This document shows positions 47,041 to 57,900 of a DNA stretch of 64,000 nucleotides, piece by piece. A program made the translations under genes and the position numbers. Each line of letters begins with the position of its first letter. Position 1 is the first letter of the stretch. A model generated the notes under the pieces. The model was not told the DNA's origin. It saw only the letters and a list, made by a program, of their open reading frames with translations, and did no database searches. Origin of the DNA: Lepus europaeus (Eukaryota > Chordata > Mammalia > Lagomorpha > Leporidae); NCBI RefSeq assembly GCF_033115175.1, contig NC_084847.1:44005905-44069904 (forward strand). The letters are read 5' to 3'.

Positions 47041-48590
47041 AAAGAAAAGAAGTGCGTACTGCAGAGCAGGATGGTGTTTGACACCTGCCCCAGCCCCCTA
47101 CATCCTGTGTTGCCACGCCCAGACTGCAGTAAGAGGCCCGGCACGTGATTGGCCCGCACCAGCTCTGTCCGTGCAGTGACACTGTGCAATGGCTGATGGT
47201 GCATTTCTCAGAACGTGGCCCGTCGTTAACTGACCCCCAACTGCTACCCTGCAAGGGGTTACGAAAGAGGAAGGAAATGGCGTGGTGAAGAAAAAACAAA
47301 AACCAAAACACAGAACTCTGCAGCTAAGGAAATGTGTTGTGGAAGCCGTGACTTCTCATGTTGCCCTCCTTCCCTCCCTCCTCGAGAGTCAGAGGGATTC
47401 TCATTTCGAGGGAAAGTGCCGGCTCCTGAACATCAGCCCCCACCACGTCCCTGGCTCCTGCTCTCCTCTGCCCTTGGCCAGACAGGGCAGAGAGGACGAT
47501 GGCCAAGGAGAGCGCTGCCTCATCAAGCCGCTGGGGCCTGGCCACCGAGACCCCTGGACGTGAACCCCAGCGGTCCTGGGTGGGGCGAGGGCACTCGTCC
47601 TCCACCTCCCCTCGTCCTGAGCTGAGGGTGCCCTGGGCGGAGCACCTCTGGTGCCTCAGGTGCAGGTGCTATGAGAAGAGAAGTGGGCCCAGCACAGTGC
47701 GCTAGGCCAGGCCAAAGCTGAGACCTCAGGACAGGTCTCCCACGTGAGTGGCAGGGACCCAGCCACTCGAGCCCTCGCCACTGCCTCCCACCCAGGGTGT
47801 GCACTAGCAGGAAGCTGGAGTCAGGAGCAGAGCCGGGACTCAAACCCAGGCCGTGGGACGTGGGGTCTGAGTGTCCCAAGTGGCAGCTGAACTGCCAGGC
47901 CCCACAGCTGCCCCCTTGTTACAGAAGAGAAAACCGAGGCACGCACATCCACTCCCCGGATGTGCTGGAGCCAGGAGACAGACGCAGGTCGTCTGCCTCC
48001 CAGGCTCACTCTCTGGAGTGCAAGCCCCAGCAGATCCGGTTTGTGCCTGCTCACGTTTGTACAGCGTGGTGGCTGTCTTCACGGAAGAAAAAAAAGAAAA
48101 AAACCAAGACACTACTAGCAGCTGAGATAGCGAGCAGTGCTGGTGGGGGACCCCGCAGCTGAGCTTCCCGAGCCCATGGTGATCGGTCAGCCTCTGCCTC
48201 CGCGCTGCCGTGGGCAGTGAGGAGCTTCCATCCCCAGGGAGATGACAAAGTCAGATGCCCCTGGCCATTGCAAGAAACCGCTAGAGAGGCAAAGCCCAGC
48301 CGAGGGCTCCTGGATCCGCATGGTGTGTTCATTCACCTCGCGAGTGCTCGATGGATCCTCGCCAGGTGCCAGGCAAGTCCAAGGCAGTGAACTCCCCTCT
48401 GCTCCCCTGGCGAGACCTGAACACAGGACCCAGAAGGAGCTGCAGCAGGTTGGGAGAGGTGCCCTCCTCCTGGGGGACTGACATGGTTTGTGTCCAGTAG
48501 GAACAGGGCAGAATCAAGAAAAGCAAAGTGAGTTTCCTGGGATCAGTAAAAGACAAACTCTTTGTGGCCAGGGACTCCCTTTGCCCTCAA
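47041..48590. other. Unassigned DNA with an old reverse SINE
   Basis: About 47710-47902 is a diverged minus-strand C-repeat (ggtctcccacgtgagtggca ... gcagctgaactgccaggccc). The rest holds no recognisable gene. Open frames of 118-121 codons here overlap one another on both strands. Confidence 0.45.
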
Positions 48591-48599
48591 GGCTTTTCT

Positions 48600-48730
48600 G
48601 CAGGGAGATTTCGCTCTCTTCCCTTTTACAGCTGAGAGATGACCAGAGAAGGGCAGTGGTTTGCTCTCGGTCACATAGCCCGGAAGTGGCAGTGCCAAGG
48701 CTCAAAGCCAGGTCTGTCCCTTGCTTGTGC
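48600..48730 (-). mobile_element. MIR-like SINE fragment
   Basis: 'ccttttacagctgagagatg', then 'ggtcacatagcccggaagtg' and 'aaggctcaaagccaggtctg'. These are the MIR body motifs in diverged form; orientation is uncertain. Confidence 0.55.
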
Positions 48731-48834
48731 CTTGTCCTGCCCCTGAGGTTCTCAGAGTCCCGCGAGCTCTGTCCTGGAACCTGGGCAGCAGTGTGATTAA
48801 GTGAGGGGTGCCCAAGCAGGGGTGGGTAGAAAGA

Positions 48835-48962
48835 CAGGTTGAGTAGACAGGATGGGTAGACAGGCAGACAGGCACATGGGTAGACAGACAGGATGGGTAG
48901 ACAGGCACATGGACAGGCAGACAGACACATGGACAGACAGGATGGGTAGACAGGCACATGCA
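48835..48962 (+). repeat. Short minisatellite (gacaggcacatgg type)
   Basis: Tandem variants of gggtagacagg, cagacaggcacatg and gacaggcagaca over about 130 bp. Frames through it translate as CLSxCLP repeats on the minus strand, an artefact of the repeat. Confidence 0.9.
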
Positions 48963-50380
48963 CACAGCAGGGGCCAGCGCTCTGCATTCCAGGATTTTGA
49001 CTCAAAACAGGACGCGCCATCAGTCCCACGACTCCCAGCACCCAGAGCACAGCCATCTGCCAGTTCCGCAGAAGGGCGGCCCTTCCCCCGTCCTGGGTCT
49101 TGGGAGCAATCGCTCCAGGCGAGGCCAGGCTGTTTCTGCAGCATCATGACCGGACACGACGCCCCAGCAGGCTTGACATCATCCCAGGGTTAGTAGCCGG
49201 GGGAAGGTGACTTGAAGTTTCCAGGGAAAGCCAACGTCTGACATGTTTTTTACGCAGGATCAGGGAAGTTAGAGGCCACAATGCTCCACCTGTGAAGTGG
49301 GTGCTCCCTTTGGCGAAGAAGAAGAGGCAGCACTGGAGGTGGGAGCCCTGGGAAGGGAGATACCGAGGTGGGGGAGCCTGGGGGTCCTATCGCTGTCCTG
49401 CCTGGAGCTGTGCATTGGCGGGACAGGGCTCTACCTGCCCAGGAGTGGTCAGTGGCAGAGCAGCGTCCCCTAAGGCCTGCGCCCGTGTCTGGGGCAGGAC
49501 AGATAGGAAGACCAGGGCCCACGACTCGGTGAGGAGGAAGCTCCGTGTGCAATAAAGTGGCTTCTGGGAATGCTGCAGCCTGCGATGCTGGGGAGTCAGT
49601 TGCAGAGGTTGAACCTGCACCTGCGAGGTCACGGAGTTCTGGGGTCAACCACTTCACAAGGGTGGAAACCCAGGTCAGCAGGGAGTGGCAGCCCAACATC
49701 TTTCTCGGCCAGACAGCCCTCGTCCCGGCAGCATTTTGTTCCCCCGAAGGAGACGGCACTGGGGAGGGAGGGAGGCTGCCTCTCAGAAAGACCTGGGGCG
49801 GCGACTGCCTCTCAGTGCCCAGATGGGGCCTCGGTGTCCCTAGCAGGGAGGAAGAGGAAGAGGAGGAAGAGGAGGAGGAGTGGAGTGGGGGAAGGGAGGC
49901 GATGAGTGGTTGGCCAAGCCCCCATTACGGCGGGTGAGACCAGAATCCCGTTCAGCGGCTGCCCAGCCCCAGAAGAAGTTTTGAGAGTGAGACACCCAAC
50001 CCAGCTAAGCACTTCCCAGTGCCCCCCCCCCCGGGCTGGATGGAGCCCGAGGTCGCTGTGTGTTCCTTTGTAAGCTGATGGGGAGTGCGAGATGTGTCAG
50101 CCCTGGCCGGGCATCCCCATCCCCTGGGCAACTCATGAAAAATGCAGAGTCTGAGCCATAGGTCCGTGGTGGGGCCTGGTTGTCTGAATCTGCCAAGCGT
50201 CCATGTGCCTCCCTCACCCCTTCTCCCACCCTTGGGCGCCAGACCTGCCTTCCCTCGTCCCCATCACGGTTCGCTGTCACGGGACTTCAGTCCCCTCTTC
50301 TTGCTTTAACAAGCACCGTCATGGACCAGCACTTGGCCCTCACAGGAAGCCGAGCCGGTGCTGGCACCCAGTTGTCTTTT
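48963..50380. other. Unassigned non-coding stretch
   Basis: GC-rich with no recognised gene or repeat, apart from a GAG-rich run at about 49849-49882. Overlapping frames of 110-169 codons on both strands lack domains. Confidence 0.35.
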
Positions 50381-50680
50381 TAAGATTTATTTATTTACTT
50401 GAGAGGCAGAGTTACAGACAGAGGGAGACACAGAGAGAGGTCGGTCTTCCGTGTGCTTGTTCACGCCACAGTGGCCAGAGCTGGGCCAATCCGAAGCCAG
50501 CAACGTCCTCCGCATCTCCCACATGGGACGAGGGCCCATGCGCCTGGGCCGTCACCTGCTGCTGCTGCTTTCCCACACGCGCTAGGAAGGAGCCGGGTCA
50601 AAAGTGGAGCCACCAGGAGTCGAACCAACACCCGAATGAGAAGCCAGCACCTCCACCAGAGCATCACGCCCAGGGCTCTC
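50381..50680 (-). mobile_element. C-repeat SINE, older subfamily
   Basis: Reverse orientation: ttaagatttatttatttact tail, gagaggcagagttacagaca, body gagctgggccaatccgaagc, and a head too diverged to end precisely. Confidence 0.85.
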
Positions 50681-50736
50681 TCACCACAGCCCCAAGTCCC
50701 AGGGCCAGTTCCAGCACCAGGGCAACCCTGCATATG

Positions 50737-50756
50737 TTTTTTTTGACAGGTACAGT

Positions 50757-50816
<60 letters not shown>

Positions 50817-51080
50817 TCTCCTTCCAATGGTTCACCCCCCAAATGGCCACCATAGCTGGTGCTGTGCTGATCCAAAGCCAGGAGCTAGGTGCTTCTCCTT
50901 GTCTCCCATGGGGTGCAGGGCCCAAGCACTTGGGCCATCCTCCACTGCCTTCCCGGCCACAGCAGATTGCTGGCCTGGAAGAGGAGCAACCGGGACAGAA
51001 CCTGCGCCCCAACCGGGACTAGAACCCGGAGTACTGGTGCCACTGGTGGAGGATTAGCCTAGTGAGTCGCGCCACTGTCC
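50737..51080 (-). mobile_element. C-repeat SINE, CSINE2-like, with expanded GA tract
   Basis: Reverse orientation: T-run, tgacaggtacagttagacag, about 24 GA repeats (50764-50812), body, and head complement ctagtgagtcgcgccactgt. Confidence 0.93.
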
Positions 51081-51409
51081 AAACAATTTTCTTGATAAGT
51101 GGTCTGGTCTCAGGGCTCCCGACAGCAGCACCATGCTGACACCGGGACCAGAGGCACGGCAGGATGTCCACCCCCAGACTGGCCAGCCATGCCCGAGGCT
51201 CACGTTCTAGTGCAAGGCCAGGTGAGGACAGCCTGGACATGTGGTGGACAACTGAGGTGCCTGCTTTATCTATTTAGTGGTCCCCAGGGAAGTGAGATGG
51301 GAAGAGGCAGGTACTGCACCTGCTGGAGCAGCCACAGAAGTGTCCGCTCTGACCATCATAGGCCCAACTTCAGCTTTCTCTGTCTCCTGGCTGAGCTTGG
51401 CCAAGCCCT

Positions 51410-51610
51410 GGGCTAACATTTATTGAGCCTCAGTATGTGCCAGGCATTGAGCTAAGTGTTTCTCATGAATAGATTTCCTCATTCAGTCCCCAAGACCAAC
51501 CTATGAGATAGATATTTCTATCATGCCCATTTTACAGATGTGGAAACGGAGGCCAGAGAAGACAGAGAGCTTTCTTGTCACATAGACAGAAACTCAGTTC
51601 TTAGCCACTA
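51410..51610 (+). mobile_element. MIR SINE
   Basis: taacatttattgagcctcag, tatgtgccaggcattgagct and cccattttacagatgtggaa in order, a well-preserved MIR. Confidence 0.85.
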
Positions 51611-51639
51611 GGCCAAGTGCCTGCCCTTCGCCATTTTAT

Positions 51640-51968
51640 TTTTTAAAAAAAAGACTTATTTATTTGAGAGGCAGAGTTACAGACAGAGAGAGGGAGAGAC
51701 AAAGAGTGAGGTCTTCTATCCACTAATTTACTCCCCAAGTGGCCACAACAGCCAGAGATGAACTGATCTGAAGCCAGGAGCCAGGAGCTTCTTCTGGGTC
51801 TTCCACACAGGTGCAGGGGCCCAAGGACTTGGGCCATCTTCTACTGCTTTCCCAGGCCATAGCAGAGAGCTGGATCAGAAGTGGAGCAGCCGGGACTCGA
51901 ACCGGTGCCCATATAGGATGCCAACACCGCAGGCCAGAGCTTTAACCTGCTATGTCACAGCACCGGCC
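51640..51968 (-). mobile_element. C-repeat SINE
   Basis: Reverse orientation: gacttatttatttgagaggc tail, body gcagccgggactcgaaccgg, head complement 'gctatgtcacagcaccggcc'. Confidence 0.92.
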
Positions 51969-51972
51969 CTTT

Positions 51973-52040
51973 AAATTATTTTTTTAAGATTTATTTTTAT
52001 TTATTTGAAACAGAGAGGTAGACACGCACACACACACACA

Positions 52041-52101
<61 letters not shown>

Positions 52102-52322
52102 GTCTTCCATTCATTGGTTCACTCGCAAATGGTGGCAATGGCCAGAGCTGATTGATCTGAAACCAGGAGCCAGGAGCTTCTCCCAGGTCTCCCACGTGGG
52201 TGCAGGGACTCAAGCACTTGGGCCATCTTTTGCTGCTTTCCCAGGCTCATTAGCAGGGAGCTGGATAGGCAGTGGAGCAGCCAGGACTGCTGCCCCTATG
52301 GGATGGCAGCACTGCGGGCTCC
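51973..52322 (-). mobile_element. C-repeat SINE with CA/GA tracts
   Basis: Lies tail to head with the previous copy. Reverse orientation: ttaagatttatttttattta, a CA run then a GA run at 52026-52100, body, and a shortened head near 'ggatggcagcactgcgggct'. Confidence 0.88.
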
Positions 52323-53269
52323 ACCTCTTGTCACTTGTCAATGCCATGACACCAGGAGCCTAGCTCCAGTATATGAACCTTGGGGGAGAAACCACAATCA
52401 CCCTGGGGAGCCTGGGGCACCCGCCCTTGCTCGCACCCCACCCTGCCCCCCAGGAGACGAGGACAGGCACGCACGACCACCTTCAGAGGAGAAATCACCT
52501 TTTACTTGGATTCTGATTTGAGAACAGTGTACACTGGATAAATCACACAGAGTCTCATGCATAGGGGACAGCAAGCTGGGGTCTGTCTTCCTCCTCAGCT
52601 CCCACCCTGTGTTCCCCTCAGCAAAATGTAGGCAAAGCCCAGCTTGGAAAACAGAGCAGATCTTTGTCCCCGAAGCAGCACGGAGCTGGTGCCTTCAAGG
52701 AGAATGTCTTGAAGTCGACACAGAGCAGTGAAATTGCCCAGCCGCCCGGATCCTGCACATCCATTTCTTTATACAACTTGATTCATTGTAGCCCCTGGAT
52801 GGTATCTAGCGAGGGATGGGATCTGGCGAGGCAGGCAGCAGAGGGGCCCTTCGCTCAAAAGTGCTCAATGTGGGACCAGCCTGGGGTGTCCCCAACATGT
52901 GCAGGGCTGCCACTGTGACAGGTCACCATGCCCAGACACACAGCCCCACCCCGAGACCACAGGGCCCCCTGAAGCCAGCTGCAGCCTGCAGTCCAAGCAA
53001 GCTGTCTCTACAGGTACTCGAGCCTCGCGCCTGGGCTCTGATGCAAGTCAGAGGCAGGCCAGCACCAGGTCAGACGGAGAAGGACAAAGGGCTACACTCC
53101 TTCTGGAACCTTCTCACCCAGCTCAGGCAAGGCCAGGAGGGCCCAGGCTGCTGGAGGCCACTGCTTGGGCCCCAGGGAGTGATGCTAAAGAGACAGGAGA
53201 AGTAGCCCTCGCCCTTCTGTCCCCAAATCAGGGCAAGAGGGCCGAGCGGTGACTAGACGGTGGGCCGCC
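52323..53269. other. CCL24 3' flank and probable 3' UTR
   Basis: No other gene is seen. The CCL24 transcript must extend below 53270; no canonical AATAAA on the minus strand was found close to the stop. TATAAAG (minus strand, about 52771-52777) is a possible variant signal, with low confidence. Confidence 0.4.
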
Positions 53270-54404
53270 TCAAGCCCGTGTTTGTCCGGGACGTCTGCCA
53301 CCCGGGGCTCTGGCCCCCATGGAAGATTTCCTCCCCTTGGCCTCCAGGTTCCTCATGTAGCTCTGCACCCACTGCTGCTTGGGGTCGCTGCAGACTTTGT
53401 AGCCCTTCTTGGTGGTGAAGCTGGGGGGAGAGAAGGACAGGGGATTCCCTTGACGGGGAGGTGGGTGCAGGAGCGCAGAGAGGCTCCACTGTGGGCCCAG
53501 GGCCCCCAGCAAGCTCCAGCGTGGTGTTGGTGTCTTCTGGACAGGGAGGGGAGGGGAGTAAAATCTGCCACAGAACACCAACCCCCCCAACCCCCCCCCG
53601 ACCAGAGGCAAGGCAGGTGCGACCAGTTCACACGCCAAGCACAGCCACAGAGAATGCCAGAGCCAGGGTTGGGGGAGACGGGGGGGCCCCTTTGAAGCCA
53701 GCCCTGGGCTGCAGGTGGTGCCAGGCTGTGGAACTTAGTCTGGGACCGGCTGGGGAAGATCGGCCCCACACTGCTCACAAAGCGAGTTCACACCCACTGC
53801 CTTGTGTGAGAGGCAGCCCCAGAGGTATCTGGAACAAGTCCCTTACCCGGGCCTCGGGTGCCGTCTCTACACGACAGGAACCACCTTGCCTACTCTGCAG
53901 CGTTGTGAGAGGATCAGCTAAGCAGTATGGGTGCCCCAGGGAGGCCTCCTGTGTTTTCTGTGCTTGGTAAATGGCTCCCCCCTAGCTTCACCAGTGAGAA
54001 AGCTGAGGCCTAGAGAGGTCACTTGACTTCCCCGGGGATGCACAGAGCTGGGTCCTGCCAACCCTTAGCCCCCAGGGACCCTGGCGGCCCACCTTGACCT
54101 GACCTCGGGGAATTTTACTCACATCACACCTGCCCTGGGGCAGACACTCCCGCTGGACAGCTGGTAGCTCACCATGTGGCTCTCAGGGATCTTCTTAGGA
54201 ATAAAGTTCATGCAGCAGGAGGAGGGGATGACCACGGCGCCTAAGAGATGGTGAGAGAAAAGCCACGTCTCCAGACGCCCCAGCCCACCCTGCTGTCCCC
54301 GTCATGTCCCCAGGCCGGGCTGGAGTCTCACCTGCAGGGATGAGGTGGTGGGCACTGAGAGCCAGCAGCAGGAGCCTGGCTGTGATGGTGGCAGGACCTG
54401 CCAT
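53270..54404 (-). CDS. CCL24: C-C motif chemokine 24 (eotaxin-2)
   Basis: Three coding exons: 54404-54332, 54240-54123 and 53420-53270, with introns of 91 bp (phase 1) and 702 bp (phase 2). All four splice sites are GT-AG with GTGAGA/GTGAGT donors. The 113-residue product is a secreted CC chemokine that attracts eosinophils and other cells through the receptor CCR3. Residues 1 to about 25 form a signal peptide (LLLLALSAHHLIPA). Cys33-Cys34 and Cys58, Cys74 make the two chemokine disulfides. SYQLSS, AGVIFTTKKG and DPKQQWVQSYMRNL are hallmark segments of CCL24. Human CCL24 is 119 residues, and this copy is slightly shorter at its basic C-terminal tail. The start ATG has G at -3 and +4. No coding break was found. 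The exon joins were worked out by eye and reproduce the family pattern, so confidence is high. Confidence 0.95.
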
Positions 54405-54505
54405 GTCCGGGGGAGGGTGCGGAAGCTCAGGGATCCACGCCTGGGTGCAGGAGAGAAGGCCTGGGGGTCAGAGCCCGGCTGCTTGCAGGACACTCCAGTC
54501 CCACC

Positions 54506-54512
54506 TTTTATA
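54506..54512 (-). promoter_or_regulatory. CCL24: CCL24 TATA box
   Basis: On the minus strand cTATAAAAgg lies about 100 bp upstream of the ATG. It would put transcription start near 54480 and give a 5' UTR of about 75 bases. Inducible chemokine genes commonly have such TATA promoters. Confidence 0.7.
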
Positions 54513-54558
54513 GGAGCGCCGGCCGGACCGACCCACTGATGGGGCCCCACGCCTCAGC

Positions 54559-54567
54559 TTCCTTGAA
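54559..54567. promoter_or_regulatory. Possible STAT site in the CCL24 promoter
   Basis: ttccttgaa (TTC-N3-GAA) sits about 50 bp upstream of the TATA box. Eotaxin-family genes are induced by IL-4/IL-13 through STAT6, but STAT6 prefers a four-base spacer, so this could equally serve another STAT. Confidence 0.3.
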
Positions 54568-54748
54568 AATCCTGAAGCTTTGTGGTCAGGAAAGAGGAAG
54601 TCGTGGCCCAGCTGAGTCAGGGATCATTTGGGGCTTGATAACAAAGAGCTGGGCTGAGGAGGGGTGGGCCCTGCCCTGCCAAGGCCGGGGCCAAGGCCTT
54701 GGGTGCATGGTGGGGTTCCTGCCTGTGCTGCTTGTTCCCCATGGGGTC

Positions 54749-55563
54749 TGTTGGGCACCAAAAAATAGGTTGTGCCCAGATCGTTAGATCCGTGCAGAGA
54801 CCCCCAGAGAGTCGATCACACCGAGCTGCGAAAGCAAGGTTCATTCGGGAGTACAAGCCGCGACAGGGACCCCATCCAACCAACCGGCACAGCGGAGGAA
54901 AGAGTGAGGCCCCGGTCTTTGTTTGGGAGAGTTTTTAAAGGAAAAAAGGGCTACATCAGCAGGAAAAAAGAGTTACATACAGCACGGGAGCTCTGGGCAC
55001 AGGGAGTTACTTTGTTTAGCAATCTCTACTGTGCTGTCCTTGGTCTCCCGAGCTAGCTGTCCCTGGTGAGCTTTGCTATCTCCGGACTGCCCGAATGCCT
55101 GCTTTTACAAGGACCCGGGTCTGCTATGGGAAACGGAGGCTGCTTGTTTTTATTGTTTTAAAATGGAGTCACTAGGCCGGCGCCGCGGCTCACTAGGCTA
55201 ATCCTCAGCCTTGCGGTGCCGACACACCGTGTTCTAGTCCTGGTCGGGACACCGATCCTGTCCCGGTTGCCCCTCTTCCAGGCCAGCTTTCTGCTTTGCC
55301 CGGGAGTGCAGTGGACGATGGCCCAAGGACTTGGGCCCTGCACCCCATGGAACACCAGGAGAAGCACCTGGCTCCTGCCATCGGATCGGCGCGGTGCGCC
55401 GGCTGCAGCGCACCTACCGTGGCGGCCATTGGAGGGTGAACCAACGGCAAAAGGAAGACCTTTCTCTCTGTCTCTCTCTCACTGTCCATTCTGCCTGTCA
55501 AAATAAAAAATTAAAAAAATGGAGTCACTTTGGTTCTTCAGTAGAACTCCTCAAAGTCTACAC
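54749..55563 (-). mobile_element. Endogenous retrovirus LTR upstream of CCL24, split by a SINE
   Basis: Read on the minus strand, the block begins near 55563 (TGTAGACTTTGAGG), passes an AGTGACTCCATTTTAAAA stretch, and continues at 54755-55160 with 'cctttaaaaactctcccaaa', a gcctcactctttcctccgct segment and a near-polyadenylation 'cccgaatgaaccttgctttc'. It ends close to 'ttttttggtgcccaaca'. That end resembles the LTR/primer-binding junction of class II elements that use tRNA-Lys (TGGTGCCCAAC). The plus-strand SINE at 55174-55515 was inserted into it. The orientation is the same as CCL24. No gag, pol or env follows; only a few bases separate it from the gene's promoter region. Family unassigned and ends approximate. 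Confidence 0.6.
55174..55515 (+). mobile_element. C-repeat SINE, CSINE2-like, inserted in the LTR
   Basis: Starts ggccggcgccgcggctcact after an extra base and ends in an A-rich tail. A perfect 14-bp target-site duplication, aaaatggagtcact, lies at 55160-55173 and 55516-55529. Confidence 0.95.
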
Positions 55564-56507
55564 TCAGAACATCCAACATGATAGGGCTCAAACATTGGCA
55601 CCACATCACTGGCATCATGACAATACAACAGAACATGATGTTTGCCAAGTCACCAGCAGGTACATGGTTCACATCCCCAGAGCGGAGAGGGAGATTTCTT
55701 TCATCATTTACCCTGAAGTTCATCATCACATTGCTGCTCAGAAACCTGGAAAACGACACAGTCGTGGGCGGATGTGGTCCCGTGCAGACGGCAAAGTGAG
55801 AGCCAACTGTGGAAGCGACAGCCTCCAAAACTGCTCCCGATCGTCAGGAGGAAATGAAGACCTTCCAGGACATTCCAGTCCTTTGGGGTTACCGTACCGA
55901 GACCCTGACCTGGGGACTGAAAGAGAACAGGGATTGACTTCTCACTGTTTTTAAGCCAGGAAGTCTAAGATCGAGGCCCAGCAGATGTAGGATCTGGGAA
56001 GGGCTCACTCTCTGCTTCTAAGATGGTGCCTTCTTAAAGAAAAAAAATGATAAGAAAATGAAAGCTGGTGGCCTAGTGTGGGCAACTCTGCCCCGGTGCA
56101 GGTGTTGACATGTACACAATTTTATCCACTACACGGATGCTACTTTCAGAACAATACGGGGCCTCCTTAAGGTTCCTCATGAGGACCGGCCTTCTGAAGC
56201 TGTCTTCGGCTTATAGAAAGTCCCCCAGCCTGGGGCCACTGTCCTGGGTGGGTTACGCCACCCCCTGTGATGCCAGCATCCCATAAGGGTGCCGGTCATA
56301 GTGTAAGGGTGTTCGTGGTAGGGGGAAGACGACATAGAACCACTCACATGGCCGTTCCATAGGGGAGATACAGATCTCCATGGAGGCTCCTTTAAAGAGC
56401 TGACATTCTATGAACAACTGCACAAGAGGCTACACCACCTAGGAAGACCACGGGCTTCAGCATCGGATCTGGTCCAGCCCTGCTCTGTCAGCCTGCTTTA
56501 CACGAAG
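55564..56507. other. Unassigned DNA with a MaLR-like fragment
   Basis: About 55945-56040 (agccaggaagtctaagatcg ... ctgcttctaagatggtgcct) resembles an antisense MaLR LTR piece. Nothing else was recognised; a 207-codon frame at 55331-55954 is half SINE and not a gene. Confidence 0.4.
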
Positions 56508-56523
56508 CAAGCTCTGCATTTCT

Positions 56524-56791
56524 TTTTTCTTTTTTTTTTCACAGGCAGAGTGGACAGTGAGAGAGAGACAGAGAGAAAGGTCTTCCTTTGCCGTTGGTTC
56601 ACCCTCCAATGGCCGCCGCGGTAGCGTGCTGCGGCCGGCACACCGCGCTGTTCCGATGGCAGGAGCCAGGTGCTTCTCCTGGTCTCCCATGGGGTGCAGG
56701 ACCCAAGGACTTGGGCCATCCTCCACTGCACTCCCTAGCCACAGCAGAGAGCTGGCCTGGAAGAGGGGCAACCGGGACAGGATCGGTGCCC
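56524..56791 (-). mobile_element. C-repeat SINE, CSINE2-like, 5' truncated
   Basis: Reverse orientation: T-rich tail, cacaggcagagtggacagtg, body to caaccgggacaggatcggtg. A perfect 16-bp target-site duplication, caagctctgcatttct, lies at 56508-56523 and 56792-56807. The head end is missing, so this is a 5'-truncated insertion. Confidence 0.95.
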
Positions 56792-57057
56792 CAAGCTCTG
56801 CATTTCTAAGCCATTCTTCTAAACACAGAGACAACAGCACCCACCTTGGGTGGGGTAAATAATCTAAATTGCACAATGGCAAAGCTGGCACTCAAACAGA
56901 TTAGCTTTGGGGACCATTATTCAGAAAAATGAATCTAAATGCTCCATCCTGTAGTCAAGAAAACTCTGAAAATGTAAATAAGGCTTATTTAAGTTTTATA
57001 TTTTAAGTCGTTTAAAAGCCTATTTTCCTTCACACTTTTCCCCGGAGGCTTTTCCTA

Positions 57058-57616
57058 TTGTTTCAATATACGTATAGAAGCACTGATCCTTCCGTTCTCT
57101 AGTCCCACCCCCATTCCCACCCCCCTTCTTCATTTCCTCTTGGTTCATGTCCATTAAAGAAGTCCATTAAGAGGAGTCAACTGCTCATCTTAGCCCAGGC
57201 AGGCTCAGCTCATTGTCCCAAAAGATTTCCAAGCTCTGCCATGGCTTGAACAGATTTTGGCTCCCTCACTCATGTATACATTCACTCACACACATATGTA
57301 CATGTATGTTAAAAACAAAAATATAGGCATAAAGCTGTCCCTGTAGAGGAATTGAGCATTTGCAAACTGAGTTCTGGCGGTGCTGCCCACCAGCAGCCTG
57401 CTGCTCTGTTTGTCTTCTGAATGTGAAACACTCAGAGCACACAAGGAGAGAATAGAAACAATGTTGCTGGAGACGCTGCAGGAACAAGCCTGCTCCCTCT
57501 CCCATAGAACAGCAGGTTACAGCCTCAGACTCACTCAGCTCCTGTCTTCCTCCTGAGGGAGGATTCCTGGGGAAGGAAATGGACCTATTGTCGCTCCTCC
57601 AGGCTCCTGAGTGCTT
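57058..57616. repeat. 575-bp duplicated element, copy 2
   Basis: Same orientation as 45050-45612, 12 kb away, with a short extra cacccccattcc stretch near the start. Similarity begins near ttgtttcaatata and ends at cttgcaac, where a SINE follows directly. Confidence 0.85.
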
Positions 57617-57900
57617 GCAACCCACTGTGGCATAGTGGGCTAAGTCTCTTCCCATGGCACCGGCATCCCACATGGGCGCCACTTCCAGCCCCAGCTGCTC
57701 ACTCTCTGTGGCCTGGGAAAGCAGTGCAGGATGGCCCAAGTCCTTGGACCCCTGCACCCACGTGGGAGACCAGGAGGAAGGCCCCGGCTTCGGATCCGCC
57801 CAGTTCCGGACGCTGTGGTCAACTGGGGCGTGAACCAGCGGAAGGAGGAGCTCTCTCCCTCTGTCTGTCACTGTGCCTCTCAAACACATCTTTAAAAAAG
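57617..57900 (+). mobile_element. C-repeat SINE
   Basis: ccactgtggcatagtgggct head, catggcaccggcatcccaca, gatggcccaagtccttggac, ctcaaacacatctttaaaaa tail. Confidence 0.88.

Noticed and set aside
53249..53970. Plus-strand frames of 148 and 169 codons over the CCL24 region
   Set aside because: They are antisense to CCL24 exon 3 and its intron and have no features of their own.
55331..55954. 207-codon plus-strand frame
   Set aside because: Its first third is the reading of a C-repeat SINE and the rest crosses LTR and unassigned sequence.
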